From Bacteroidales bacterium (GTDB lineage Bacteria; Bacteroidota; Bacteroidia; Bacteroidales; Muribaculaceae), in the NCBI GenBank assembly GCA_014800605.1, contig JAAVFS010000119.1:1-50571 (forward strand): a stretch of DNA of 50,571 nt, written 5' to 3'. The notes under the pieces were generated by a model, which was not told the origin of the DNA, did no database searches, and saw only the letters and a program-made list of their open reading frames with translations. Positions 1-8,084 of this stretch are shown one piece after another. A program made the position numbers and the translations under genes. Numbering within the stretch: the first letter of the stretch is position 1; every line of letters starts with the position of its first letter.

Positions 1-116
1 ATTGGTCTATATCAAAATAGTAATCGGTCATGAAGCTCGCTTCACTCCCTCTTCATCTTTTGATATATCCTCAATTTCCATCTCATATATAGTATAAATT
101 AATTTTCAACAGTTAC

Positions 117-160
117 TTAAAAAAAAGGAGGGAGACCGCCCCGCTGAGGAGTGGTCTCCC
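117..160 (-). terminator. Intrinsic terminator after yebC
   Basis: On the minus strand, an 8-bp stem GGGAGACC/GGTCTCCC (130-137 and 153-160) is followed by a run of T (A-tract at about 119-126 on the plus strand). It lies about 40 nt after the yebC stop and is a standard rho-independent terminator. The remaining bases at 1-116 show no gene that I can support. Confidence 0.85.
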
Positions 161-201
161 GATTGTTATGGGGTTGAGAGGAGTAGGTGGGAAGGGATGA
201 A

Positions 202-942
202 TTATTCTTCCTCGTCTTCCTTCATGTTGTGGAATACGTTCTGCACGTCTTCGTCCTCTTCGAGCTTTTCGAGAAGCTTATCGAGGGTAGCGCGCTGCTC
301 GGCAGTCACTTCCTTGAGGTCGTTGGGGATACGTACGAACTCTGAAGAGATGATTTCGAAGCCGTTGTCTTCCAAATATTTCTGAATATTGGAGTAGTCC
401 TCGAAACCGCCGTAGAGAGCGATGAGCTCGTTGCCTTCTTCATCCTCGTCGTCGATCACTTCGTCTACACCGTAGTCGATGAGTTCGAGTTCGAGATCTT
501 CGAGTGAGATGCCGTCTTTGGGTTTGATCTTGAAGACGCTCTTGTGGTCGAAGAGGAATGTCAGAGAGCCCTGTGTGCCGAGTGAGCCGCCATGCTTTGT
601 GAAGTAGGAGCGGACATTGGCCACGGTGCGGGTGTTATTGTCGGTAGCAGCTTCGACGAAGATAGCGATACCGAAGGGGCCGTATCCTTCGTAGGTGATT
701 TCCTTGTAGTCGCCGGCATCCTTGTCGGTGGCTTTCTTGATAGCACGCTCTACGGTGTCCTTAGGCATATTGGCAGCCTTGGCGTTCTGCATCAGAGCGC
801 GCAGGCGGGGGTTGCTGTCGGGGTCGGGGCCGCCGGCTTTGGCCGCGATAGTGATTTCCTTACCGATGCGGGTGAATGTGCGTGACATATTTCCCCAGCG
901 TTTGAGTTTTCTTGCTTTGCGGTATTCAAAAGCTCTTCCCAT
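202..942 (-). CDS. yebC: YebC/PmpR family protein
   Basis: This 246-aa protein has the normal family length and begins with the characteristic MGRAFEYRKARKLKRWGNM, which resembles the other Bacteroidota members. The family motifs RIGKEITIAAKAGG, NPRLRALMQNAKAANMPKDT and ITYEGYGPFG are all present, and the acidic C-terminus is typical. YebC-family proteins have been described as DNA-binding regulators and, more recently, as factors that relieve ribosome stalling at proline-rich stretches; which role applies here cannot be read from sequence. It lies 59 nt downstream of pheT on the same strand and probably shares its transcript. A strong terminator follows the stop codon. Confidence 0.95.
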   Translation of the reverse strand: MGRAFEYRKARKLKRWGNMSRTFTRIGKEITIAAKAGGPDPDSNPRLRALMQNAKAANMPKDTVERAIKKATDKDAGDYKEITYEGYGPFGIAIFVEAATDNNTRTVANVRSYFTKHGGSLGTQGSLTFLFDHKSVFKIKPKDGISLEDLELELIDYGVDEVIDDEDEEGNELIALYGGFEDYSNIQKYLEDNGFEIISSEFVRIPNDLKEVTAEQRATLDKLLEKLEEDEDVQNVFHNMKEDEEE

Positions 943-1001
943 ATTGGTCTGTTTGAGATATGTTTATGTTGATATTTCTTTAAAAGTCGTAGTAGGTCAG
1001 A

Positions 1002-3470
1002 TCAGCGGAGCTCGGCGCCGAGCTGGCGGGTAAGATTCTGGATGATGCGCGACATGGTGGCGTCGATAGCTTTGTCCTGGAGGGTCTTCTCGTCGTCCTG
1101 GAGAGTCATCGAGATGGCGTATGACTTCTTGCCTTCGGGGAGCTTGTCGCCCTCGTAGACGTCGAAGAGGCGGATCTCCTTGAGCAGGCGCTTCTCGGAG
1201 TCGCGTACGACCTGCTCCACCTGCTGGAAGGTGACAGCCTTGTCCAGAAGCAGGGCGAGGTCGCGGGTGACGGGCATCGTCTTGGGGAGCGCGGTGAAGC
1301 TGATCTTCTTCTTGAGGGCGAGCTTCATCAGTGCGTCCCAGTCGAGCTCGGCGAAGAGCACGCTCTGCTTGATGCCCATCTGCTTGAGGAGGGCTTTGGT
1401 CAGGATGCCCATGGTGCCGAGCAGCTTGCCTGAGCGGGTGCAGATGGAGAGCGCTGCGGCATAGATATTGTCGGCGGGGATGGTCTGGAGCTGAACTTCG
1501 CGGGGCGAGATGCCAAGGCGGGCGAGGATGTTGGCCACGGTAGCCTTGAGGTCGAAGAATGTCACTTTCTCAGCGGCGTGGTTCCAGGCGGCGGTGCGGC
1601 TGTTGCCGGTCATCCACAGGGCCAGTCGGGCTCCCTCGCTATATGGAGCGAGCGGCTTGTCAGGGTTCAGCTCCACGTCGGGGTTGAAGCAGTAGACATT
1701 GCCGAACTCATACATCATCAGGTCGGATGCCTTGCGGTTGATATTGTGCTCGATAGATTCGAGGCCGCCATATAGGAGGGTGCGGCGCATCACGCTGAGG
1801 TCCTGGCTCAGGGGGTTGAGGAGTCGGACGCAGTTGTCGAGCTTCCAGGTCGAGTTGTCGGCATAGTAGCGCTCGGCTGTCAGCGAGTTGTTGAGTATCT
1901 CGTTGTATCCGCACGCTGTCAGCTGCTCGCTGATGAGTCGGCGGAGATTGTCGGATGAGTCGGTCGGGGTCTTGTAGGAGAGTGTGGAGTGCACGCGGTC
2001 GGAGATCTCGACATTGTTGTAGCCGTAGATGCGCAGGATGTCTTCTACGACGTCGCAGGGGCGGTGTACATCAAAGCGATAGGTCGGCACAAGCAGGTCG
2101 AGGGTGTCCGCGTCGCGGCGGGTCATTTCGATTTCGAGCGAGCGGATGATGCCGTCGATGGTGTCGTGGGGGATAGCCTTGCCGATGAGTGAGTCGGTGT
2201 AGCTGTAAGTAAGTTCTACGGGATAGGGAGCTACGGGAGCGGGGTAGATGTCGACAGGCTCACCGCAGATTTCTCCGCCGGCTATCTCCTTGACCAGCAA
2301 GGCTGCCAGCTTGAGGGCATACATCACTCCATTGGGGTCGACACCACGCTCGAAGCGGAATGAGGAGTCGCTCGAGATGCCGTGTCGGCGCGCGGTCTTG
2401 CGGACGGAGGTGGGGTTGAAACAAGCGCTCTCGAGGAAGATGTCGGTCGTAGTTTCACTCACGCCTGAGTCGAGGCCTCCCATGACGCCGGCGATGCACA
2501 TGGGTGCGTCAGCGTTGCATATCATGAGGTCTCGTGAGTCGAGCTTGTGCTCGACGCCGTCGAGGGTGGTGAAGGGGGCGCCTTCCACAGAATTCCTGAC
2601 GATGATCCTGTCGCCGGTGACTTTTGCCAGGTCGAAGCAGTGCATCGGCTGGCAGAATGAGTGGAGGATATAGTTGGTGATGTCTACGAGGTTGTTGTGG
2701 GGGTTGAGGCCGATTGCTGTGAGGCGGTCTTTGAGCCACTGGGGGCTCTCGGCTACCTTGACGCCGCGGATGGTGACGCCGGCATAGCGTGTGCACACTT
2801 CGGGAGCTTCTACTTCGACAGTCACTGCGCCGTCATGGCGATCGGGGTGGAAGCTGTCGACGTCTGGACGATGCAGCTCGGTCGGGGTAGCGTGCGTGTC
2901 GAGCCATGCCTTCAGGTCGCGGGCTACGCCAAAGTGGGAGGCGGCGTCTATGCGGTTGGGGGTCAGGTCGACTTCGAGCATGTAGTCGCTGCTCAGGCCG
3001 TAGTAGTCGGCAGCGGGAGTGCCGGGAGCTACTTCGTCGGTGATGACTATGATGCCGTCGTGAGAGTGGCCGATGCCGATCTCGTCTTCGGCACAAATCA
3101 TGCCCATTGACTCGACACCGCGTATCTTCGACTTTTTGATCTGAAATTCCTTGTCGCCGTCATAGAGTGTGGTGCCGACAGTGGCTACGATGACGGTCTG
3201 TCCGGCGGCTACATTGGGAGCGCCGCATACTATCTGCTCGGTATGTCCTCCGCCGAGGTCGACGGTCGTGATGTGCAGATGGTCGCTGTTGGGATGTTCT
3301 TCGCAGGTGAGCACTTTGCCGACGACGATGCCGCGCAGGCCGCCACGGATGCTCTCGACCTCCTCTACGGAGCCTGTCTCAAGGCCGACGGATGTTAGCA
3401 CTTCAGCAAGTTGATCAGGCGTAAGATCGAAGTCGATGTATTGTTTGAGCCAATTGTAGGATATATTCAT
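1002..3470 (-). CDS. pheT: Phenylalanine-tRNA ligase beta subunit
   Basis: The protein of 822 aa charges tRNA-Phe as the beta half of the alpha2-beta2 enzyme. It begins MNISYNWLKQYIDFDL, has the EMAP/OB-type tRNA-binding domain at about residues 40-150 (GIVVGKVLTCEEHPNSDHL, CGAPNVAAGQ), then B3/B4 and B5 editing and structural domains (MCIAGVMGG, SFRFERGVDP), the catalytic-like core, and a C-terminal FDX-ACB anticodon-binding domain (PVTRDLALLLD). The open frame extends 82 codons further upstream, but that part is basic and proline-rich and crosses the promoter, so the start at 3470 is chosen. pheS is not in the window. yebC follows on the same strand. Confidence 0.97.
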   Translation of the reverse strand: MNISYNWLKQYIDFDLTPDQLAEVLTSVGLETGSVEEVESIRGGLRGIVVGKVLTCEEHPNSDHLHITTVDLGGGHTEQIVCGAPNVAAGQTVIVATVGTTLYDGDKEFQIKKSKIRGVESMGMICAEDEIGIGHSHDGIIVITDEVAPGTPAADYYGLSSDYMLEVDLTPNRIDAASHFGVARDLKAWLDTHATPTELHRPDVDSFHPDRHDGAVTVEVEAPEVCTRYAGVTIRGVKVAESPQWLKDRLTAIGLNPHNNLVDITNYILHSFCQPMHCFDLAKVTGDRIIVRNSVEGAPFTTLDGVEHKLDSRDLMICNADAPMCIAGVMGGLDSGVSETTTDIFLESACFNPTSVRKTARRHGISSDSSFRFERGVDPNGVMYALKLAALLVKEIAGGEICGEPVDIYPAPVAPYPVELTYSYTDSLIGKAIPHDTIDGIIRSLEIEMTRRDADTLDLLVPTYRFDVHRPCDVVEDILRIYGYNNVEISDRVHSTLSYKTPTDSSDNLRRLISEQLTACGYNEILNNSLTAERYYADNSTWKLDNCVRLLNPLSQDLSVMRRTLLYGGLESIEHNINRKASDLMMYEFGNVYCFNPDVELNPDKPLAPYSEGARLALWMTGNSRTAAWNHAAEKVTFFDLKATVANILARLGISPREVQLQTIPADNIYAAALSICTRSGKLLGTMGILTKALLKQMGIKQSVLFAELDWDALMKLALKKKISFTALPKTMPVTRDLALLLDKAVTFQQVEQVVRDSEKRLLKEIRLFDVYEGDKLPEGKKSYAISMTLQDDEKTLQDKAIDATMSRIIQNLTRQLGAELR

Positions 3471-3504
3471 AGCAAGTGTATGACGATATGTATATTGTAT
3501 CGTG

Positions 3505-3512
3505 CAAAGATA
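3505..3512 (-). promoter_or_regulatory. pheT -7 promoter element
   Basis: TATCTTTG followed by CA on the minus strand is an exact Bacteroidota -7 box (TAnnTTTG). It is 35 nt upstream of the pheT ATG. No convincing -33 TTTG is seen at the usual spacing. Confidence 0.6.
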
Positions 3513-3595
3513 GTAAATATTTTCAAATACACGGACCCCGTTCTTCCTAATTGTTGAAGTCGGGGCAGCATTTTTTTCGAGTGTCGGGGGAGGGC

Positions 3596-4000
3596 TCAGC
3601 CGCGGCGTGCAGAGCGGAGTATGGCGCGGACGCGTGCGTTGAGTTCGCGCAGCGAGAATGGCTTGATGATATAGTCGTCGGCGCCGGCATTGAGAGCCTG
3701 TACGAGGATCTCGCATTTGCTCGCTTTGCTCAGCACGAGCAGAGGGATCGTCGCGCAGGAGACGGTCTGTCGGATATTCTCGATCGTATGGATGCCGGTG
3801 GTGGTGTCCTCGGGGAAGTTCATCAGGATCATCTCGTAGTGGCTGAGGTTGGAGCGGATGGCGTCCGGGAGGGTCTCGATACAGTCCACATGATATCCTT
3901 CACGCTCGAATGAGGAGCGTATCTGGAGCTGATCGTCGGGGTCAGAGCTCGCTATGAGTATGTGACCGACTACAGAGTTGTTTTGTGAATCTGTAAGCAT
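3596..4000 (-). CDS. Stand-alone degenerate receiver-domain protein
   Basis: A 134-aa protein made of one CheY-like receiver fold with no output domain. The start HILIASSDPDD matches beta-1, AGADDYIIKPFSL near residues 106-117 matches the beta-5 lysine region (K113), and S91 sits at the conserved Thr/Ser position. The phosphoacceptor position is Asn61 in ILMNFPED, where active receivers have Asp, and the acidic pair is reduced to Ser18-Ser19-Asp20. This suggests a phosphorylation-independent pseudo-receiver that works by protein contact. It could be a partner of a kinase elsewhere; no histidine kinase is nearby. It lies between pheT and a flippase on the same strand. Confidence 0.85.
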   Translation of the reverse strand: MLTDSQNNSVVGHILIASSDPDDQLQIRSSFEREGYHVDCIETLPDAIRSNLSHYEMILMNFPEDTTTGIHTIENIRQTVSCATIPLLVLSKASKCEILVQALNAGADDYIIKPFSLRELNARVRAILRSARRG

Positions 4001-4132
4001 ATATTAGGTTCGTCAAGTGCTTTTAACACAAAACAAATATCCTAATATTGTTTCAGAGTGGCAAGCTGACTACTGTATTGTATTGTCGTTGTCACACGAT
4101 TTTAGCGTATGTTACAAACAGTTGACGCTCTG

Positions 4133-5620
4133 TCACGCTGTTGTCGCGGATTTGCGAGCGTTTTGTATCTCCAGAATGTAGATCAGGCCTACGTAGACGA
4201 GGATGAGCAGCGTGCCGATAGCGAGGTCGGCCGCCAGGATGCCCGGCTTGACGAGGTCGCCCAGAAGCCAGAGCCCTATGCCTGCTATGGTATAGACCGT
4301 CAGGCGTCCGAGGCGGTAGGGCACGGGAAATTTCCGCTGACCGATGATATAGCTGGCTGTCATCATGGCCGAATAGCAGGCCAGAGCTGCCCAGGCGCAT
4401 CCCATATAGCTGATGCGCGGCACGAGCAGTACATTGAGCGTCACGGTGATACAGAGACCGCCGATCGAGAACCATGACCCCCACGACGTGCGGTCGGTCA
4501 GCTTATACCATATCGACAGGTTGAAGAAGACTCCGAAGAAGAGCTCGGCAAGCATGATGACGGGGACCACTTTCAGTCCCTGGAAATAGGTCGGCGAGAT
4601 GATGTAGCGGATGATCGGCAGAAACTCCATCACGCCGAGAAATATCAGGAATCCGAAGGCTACAAACCATGTCATGACCGACGAGTAGGTCTGCATCTTG
4701 TCGCCCCCTGCCTCACGATTTTTGGCAAACACGAAAGGCTCGTAGGCAAAGCGGAACGCCTGCAGAAACATGACCATTATGACGGCCACTTTATAGCACG
4801 CTCCATAGACACCCAGATCGCTCATAGCCTGCTGCTTGTCAGGCTCAAGGATCGGGAGAAGAATCTTGTCGACGGTCTGATTCATGATGCCCGCCAGACC
4901 CAGGATGAGCAGCGGGAGCGAGTAGCGGAGCATCTCGCCGAGCAGGGTGCGGTTGAAGCGCCATTTCAGGCCGCTGAGCTCCGGGATGAGCAGCAGCAGG
5001 GTGACCAGCGAGCAGATGACATTGGCAAGGAAGATATAGCCGATGCCGAATGTCGGGTCATAAAACCAGCTTATCGCCGCCGGCGCCGCGTGCCACAGCC
5101 ACGGGCAGACGATGATGAAGAAGATGTTGAGCAGGATGTTGAGGCCGATGCCGATGAGTTTGAGCGCAGCAAATCGGTAGGCTCGCTTCTGATAGCGCAG
5201 ATAGGCGAAGGGGATCGCCGTGAAGGCGTCGGCAGCCACGGCTATGCCCATCATGCGGATATACTCCGGATGGTGTCCGTAGTCGAGCAGGACGGAGAGC
5301 GACGGGGCTGCCATCCAGGCTCCGATGGCGAAGATGACTGACGTCGTGCCGATGGTCAGCAGCGACGTCGTGTAGACCTCCTTCGGATTATCCCACCGCT
5401 CATGGTTGGTGAAGCGGAAGAAGCCTGTCTCCATTCCGTAGGTCAGGATGATCAGAGCTACAGCTACGTAGGAATAGAGGTTGGTGACGATACCGTATTC
5501 ACCCGTCTGAGTGAATACGTATGTGTACATCGGGACGAGCAGCCAGTTGAGCAGTCGGCCGATGATGCTGGATATGCCGTAGACGGCAGTATCTTTGAGG
5601 AGTGATTTCAGTCCTGCCAT
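4133..5620 (-). CDS. Polysaccharide flippase (Wzx/MATE-like)
   Basis: A hydrophobic inner-membrane protein of about 495 aa with roughly 12-14 membrane spans, starting MAGLKSLLKDTAVYGISSII, the usual beginning of Bacteroidota polysaccharide/oligosaccharide transporters of the MOP superfamily. Such proteins flip lipid-linked sugars across the inner membrane. An in-frame ATG at 5668 overlaps the ruvB stop as ATGA and would add a Pro/Ala-rich 16-residue tail; family similarity favours 5620, but coupling to ruvB is possible. The product ends with a short basic tail. The substrate cannot be predicted. The manC gene just beyond ruvB fits envelope-sugar metabolism. Confidence 0.88.
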   Translation of the reverse strand: MAGLKSLLKDTAVYGISSIIGRLLNWLLVPMYTYVFTQTGEYGIVTNLYSYVAVALIILTYGMETGFFRFTNHERWDNPKEVYTTSLLTIGTTSVIFAIGAWMAAPSLSVLLDYGHHPEYIRMMGIAVAADAFTAIPFAYLRYQKRAYRFAALKLIGIGLNILLNIFFIIVCPWLWHAAPAAISWFYDPTFGIGYIFLANVICSLVTLLLLIPELSGLKWRFNRTLLGEMLRYSLPLLILGLAGIMNQTVDKILLPILEPDKQQAMSDLGVYGACYKVAVIMVMFLQAFRFAYEPFVFAKNREAGGDKMQTYSSVMTWFVAFGFLIFLGVMEFLPIIRYIISPTYFQGLKVVPVIMLAELFFGVFFNLSIWYKLTDRTSWGSWFSIGGLCITVTLNVLLVPRISYMGCAWAALACYSAMMTASYIIGQRKFPVPYRLGRLTVYTIAGIGLWLLGDLVKPGILAADLAIGTLLILVYVGLIYILEIQNARKSATTA

Positions 5621-5664
5621 TTTCAGGGGTGTAGGTTGAGCGGGGCGGGCGGGGGCGCGTGCCG

Positions 5665-6687
5665 TCATATGTCAAACAGGCCTCCGGGGCGCTCAGGCGA
5701 GTAGCCAAGATGCTTGTAGGCCAGCTCGGTCACTTCGCGGCCGCGGGGTGTGCGCTTGATGAATCCCTCCTTGATAAGGAATGGCTCGTAGACCTCCTCG
5801 ATAGTCCCGGCATCTTCGCCCAGAGCAGTGGCTATCGTAGAGATGCCGACAGGTCCGCCACGGAATTTTGTGATAATAGTGGTCAGTATCTTATTGTCGA
5901 TTTCATCGAGGCCGAATCGGTCGATATTGAGCGCCTCGAGGCCGAATCGAGCTATCTCAGGCTCGATGACGCCGTCGCCTTTGACCTGGGCAAAGTCGCG
6001 GACACGACGGAGCAGGGCGTTGGCGATACGGGGCGTCCCTCGTGAGCGCATGGCGATCTCGTGGGCTGCCTCGCCGGTGATCTTCACTCCTAAGAGCTTG
6101 GCCGAGCGGGCTATGATCCGCTCCAGCACTTCGTGGTCGTAGTACTCCAGGTGGCAGTTGATGCCGAATCGGGCGCGCAGAGGCGATGTCAGCAGGCCGC
6201 TGCGGGTCGTTGCGCCGATGAGTGTGAAGGGGGAGAGGCTCAGCTGCACGCTGCGTGCGCCGGGTCCCTTATCGATCATGATATCAATGCGATAGTCTTC
6301 CATCGCCGAGTAGAGATACTCCTCGACGACGGGGCTCAGACGGTGAATCTCGTCGATGAAGAGCACATCATTTTCCTCGAGCGATGTCAGGATGCCGGCC
6401 AGGTCGCCCGGCTTGTCGAGGACGGGCCCCGAGGTCACCTTGAAGCCTACACCAAGCTCGTTGGCTATGATATTTGAAAGTGTGGTCTTTCCCAGGCCGG
6501 GAGGGCCGTGTAGCAGGAGATGGTCGAGCGCCTCGCCGCGCATACGGGCGGCGGCGACGAAGACCTTGAGGTTCTCGACGATCTTATCCTGTCCGGAGAA
6601 AGCGTCAAAACCTGTCGGACGCAATGCGCGCTCGAAGTCGCCGTCGCGGTCGCGTCCCTGCGTGCGTATGTCGAAGTCTTCTTCCAA
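5665..6687 (-). CDS. ruvB: Holliday junction branch migration helicase RuvB
   Basis: A 340-aa AAA+ motor that, with RuvA, drives branch migration of Holliday junctions. It has Walker [10 protein letters not shown], Walker [10 protein letters not shown], sensor 1 GATTRSGLL, the arginine-finger region SPLRARFGI and sensor 2 [18 protein letters not shown], then the winged-helix C-terminal domain with [17 protein letters not shown]. The length is normal. It is transcribed after manC, 40 nt downstream, and its stop overlaps a possible flippase start by four bases. Confidence 0.97.
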   Translation of the reverse strand: MEEDFDIRTQGRDRDGDFERALRPTGFDAFSGQDKIVENLKVFVAAARMRGEALDHLLLHGPPGLGKTTLSNIIANELGVGFKVTSGPVLDKPGDLAGILTSLEENDVLFIDEIHRLSPVVEEYLYSAMEDYRIDIMIDKGPGARSVQLSLSPFTLIGATTRSGLLTSPLRARFGINCHLEYYDHEVLERIIARSAKLLGVKITGEAAHEIAMRSRGTPRIANALLRRVRDFAQVKGDGVIEPEIARFGLEALNIDRFGLDEIDNKILTTIITKFRGGPVGISTIATALGEDAGTIEEVYEPFLIKEGFIKRTPRGREVTELAYKHLGYSPERPGGLFDI

Positions 6688-6727
6688 AATCCGTAGTCGG
6701 GGTGTTAGTGGGTCACTACTTGCTTTT

Positions 6728-7810
6728 TCAGAGATACTTATCGCCGTATTTTTCCTTGACGTCGTTGACCATCAACTTGATACGCTGCTCCTCGCTCTTG
6801 GGGCAGATCAGCAGCACATCGCCTGAGTCAGCTATGATATAGTCCTGCAGGCCGTCGACCACTACGAGCTTATCGTCGGGGACGGCGAATATATTACCCT
6901 TGGATGAGTAGGCCAGCACGCGGCAGTTCTGAGTGACATTGCCGTCGCGGTTGCGGGGAGAGTTGTCGTAGAGAGTGCTCCATGTGCCGAGGTCGTTCCA
7001 GCCGAACTCCACACACTCGACATAGACATTGTCGGCCTTCTCCATGACGGCATAGTCGATCGAGATCGACATGCAGGCGGGGAAGTTGGTGCTGACAAAC
7101 TCGTTCTCGGCCTCGGTGGCAAAGAGCATCTTGCCGGCGTCGAAGATGCGTGTGATGTCAGATGCGTAGCGCTCCAGAGCCTCCTTGATAGCCTTGCCTT
7201 TCCAGAGGAACATGCCTGAGTTCCAGAAGAATTCGCCCGACTCGACGAATACCTCGGCCAGCGAGCGGTCAGGCTTTTCGGTGAAGGTCTTGACCTTATT
7301 GATGCCGGCCTCGACCTCCTTGCCGATCTGTATGTAGCCATAGCCGGTCTCGGGGCGGGTGGGGCGGATGCCGAGGGTCAGCAGGGCGTCGTGCGACTCG
7401 ATAAACTCGAATCCGCGCAGGATGCTCTGCTCAAACTCGCGCTCGCGGGTGATGAGGTGATCGCTCGGAGTGACCAGTATCGAAGCCTCCGGGTCGCGGG
7501 CCAGGATGTGATAGGTAGCCCATGCTATGCAGGGAGCCGTGTTGCGGCGCGCGGGCTCCTGCAGGATCTGATCCGGCGCCAGCTCGGGTAGCTGCTCGCG
7601 GATGAGGGAGGTGTACTGTGCGTTGGTGACGATGATTATGTTAGCCGGATCTACTATAGATACGATTCTGTCGAAGGTCATCTGAAGCAGAGAGCGGCCT
7701 GTGCCGAAGAAGTCGATAAACTGTTTCGGCTTATCCTGACGGCTATACGGCCAGAAGCGGCTGCCTATGCCACCGCACATTATGACGCAATATCTATGTG
7801 GATTAATCAT
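6728..7810 (-). CDS. manC: Mannose-1-phosphate guanylyltransferase
   Basis: A 360-aa nucleotidyltransferase that makes GDP-mannose from mannose-1-phosphate and GTP, feeding fucose- and mannose-containing glycans. The N-terminal pyrophosphorylase signature [12 protein letters not shown], followed by [10 protein letters not shown] and [15 protein letters not shown], identifies the family; VTPSDHLI and FTEKPD are further conserved blocks, as is [10 protein letters not shown]. It lacks the C-terminal cupin isomerase domain of bifunctional enzymes, as is usual in Bacteroidota. It heads the minus-strand run manC-ruvB-flippase. Confidence 0.93.
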   Translation of the reverse strand: MINPHRYCVIMCGGIGSRFWPYSRQDKPKQFIDFFGTGRSLLQMTFDRIVSIVDPANIIIVTNAQYTSLIREQLPELAPDQILQEPARRNTAPCIAWATYHILARDPEASILVTPSDHLITREREFEQSILRGFEFIESHDALLTLGIRPTRPETGYGYIQIGKEVEAGINKVKTFTEKPDRSLAEVFVESGEFFWNSGMFLWKGKAIKEALERYASDITRIFDAGKMLFATEAENEFVSTNFPACMSISIDYAVMEKADNVYVECVEFGWNDLGTWSTLYDNSPRNRDGNVTQNCRVLAYSSKGNIFAVPDDKLVVVDGLQDYIIADSGDVLLICPKSEEQRIKLMVNDVKEKYGDKYL

Positions 7811-7869
7811 TGGGGTAAGGTCTCAAAAATTTTTATCGGAGGTAAATTTACACATAATTTCCGAAACCG

Positions 7870-7877
7870 CAAATTTA
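7870..7877 (-). promoter_or_regulatory. Probable manC -7 promoter element
   Basis: TAAATTTG followed by C on the minus strand matches TAnnTTTG and lies 60 nt upstream of the manC start. No good -33 box is seen at 19-21 nt. The rest of the divergent gap 7811-8084 holds no gene. Confidence 0.45.
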
Positions 7878-8004
7878 TCTTACCGCTTGAACAAATAGTC
7901 ATGACAAGGTTTGATTAGGACTTCGGGTAGTTAATTAAGGTTAAAGTTATGCGGTTTTCGGGGGTTAGGAGCCGAGGGAGGCGGTTCGGGCGGAGATTTC
8001 TTTA

Positions 8005-8012
8005 TAAATTTG
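8005..8012 (+). promoter_or_regulatory. Probable topA -7 promoter element
   Basis: TAAATTTG followed by CC fits the Bacteroidota -7 consensus, with a weak TTCG about 17 nt upstream. Transcription would start near 8019 and give a leader of roughly 65 nt before the topA ATG at 8085. Confidence 0.5.
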
Positions 8013-8084
8013 CCACCCTAATTTCCACACATTAATATATAGGAGGGCTCTCGGAGCCGCTTCATTCCATAATATAGCAACCCT

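Noticed and set aside
3471-3716. N-terminal extension of pheT by 82 residues
   Set aside because: The extension is Arg/Pro-rich, runs through the promoter box, and the family starts at MNISYNWLKQY.
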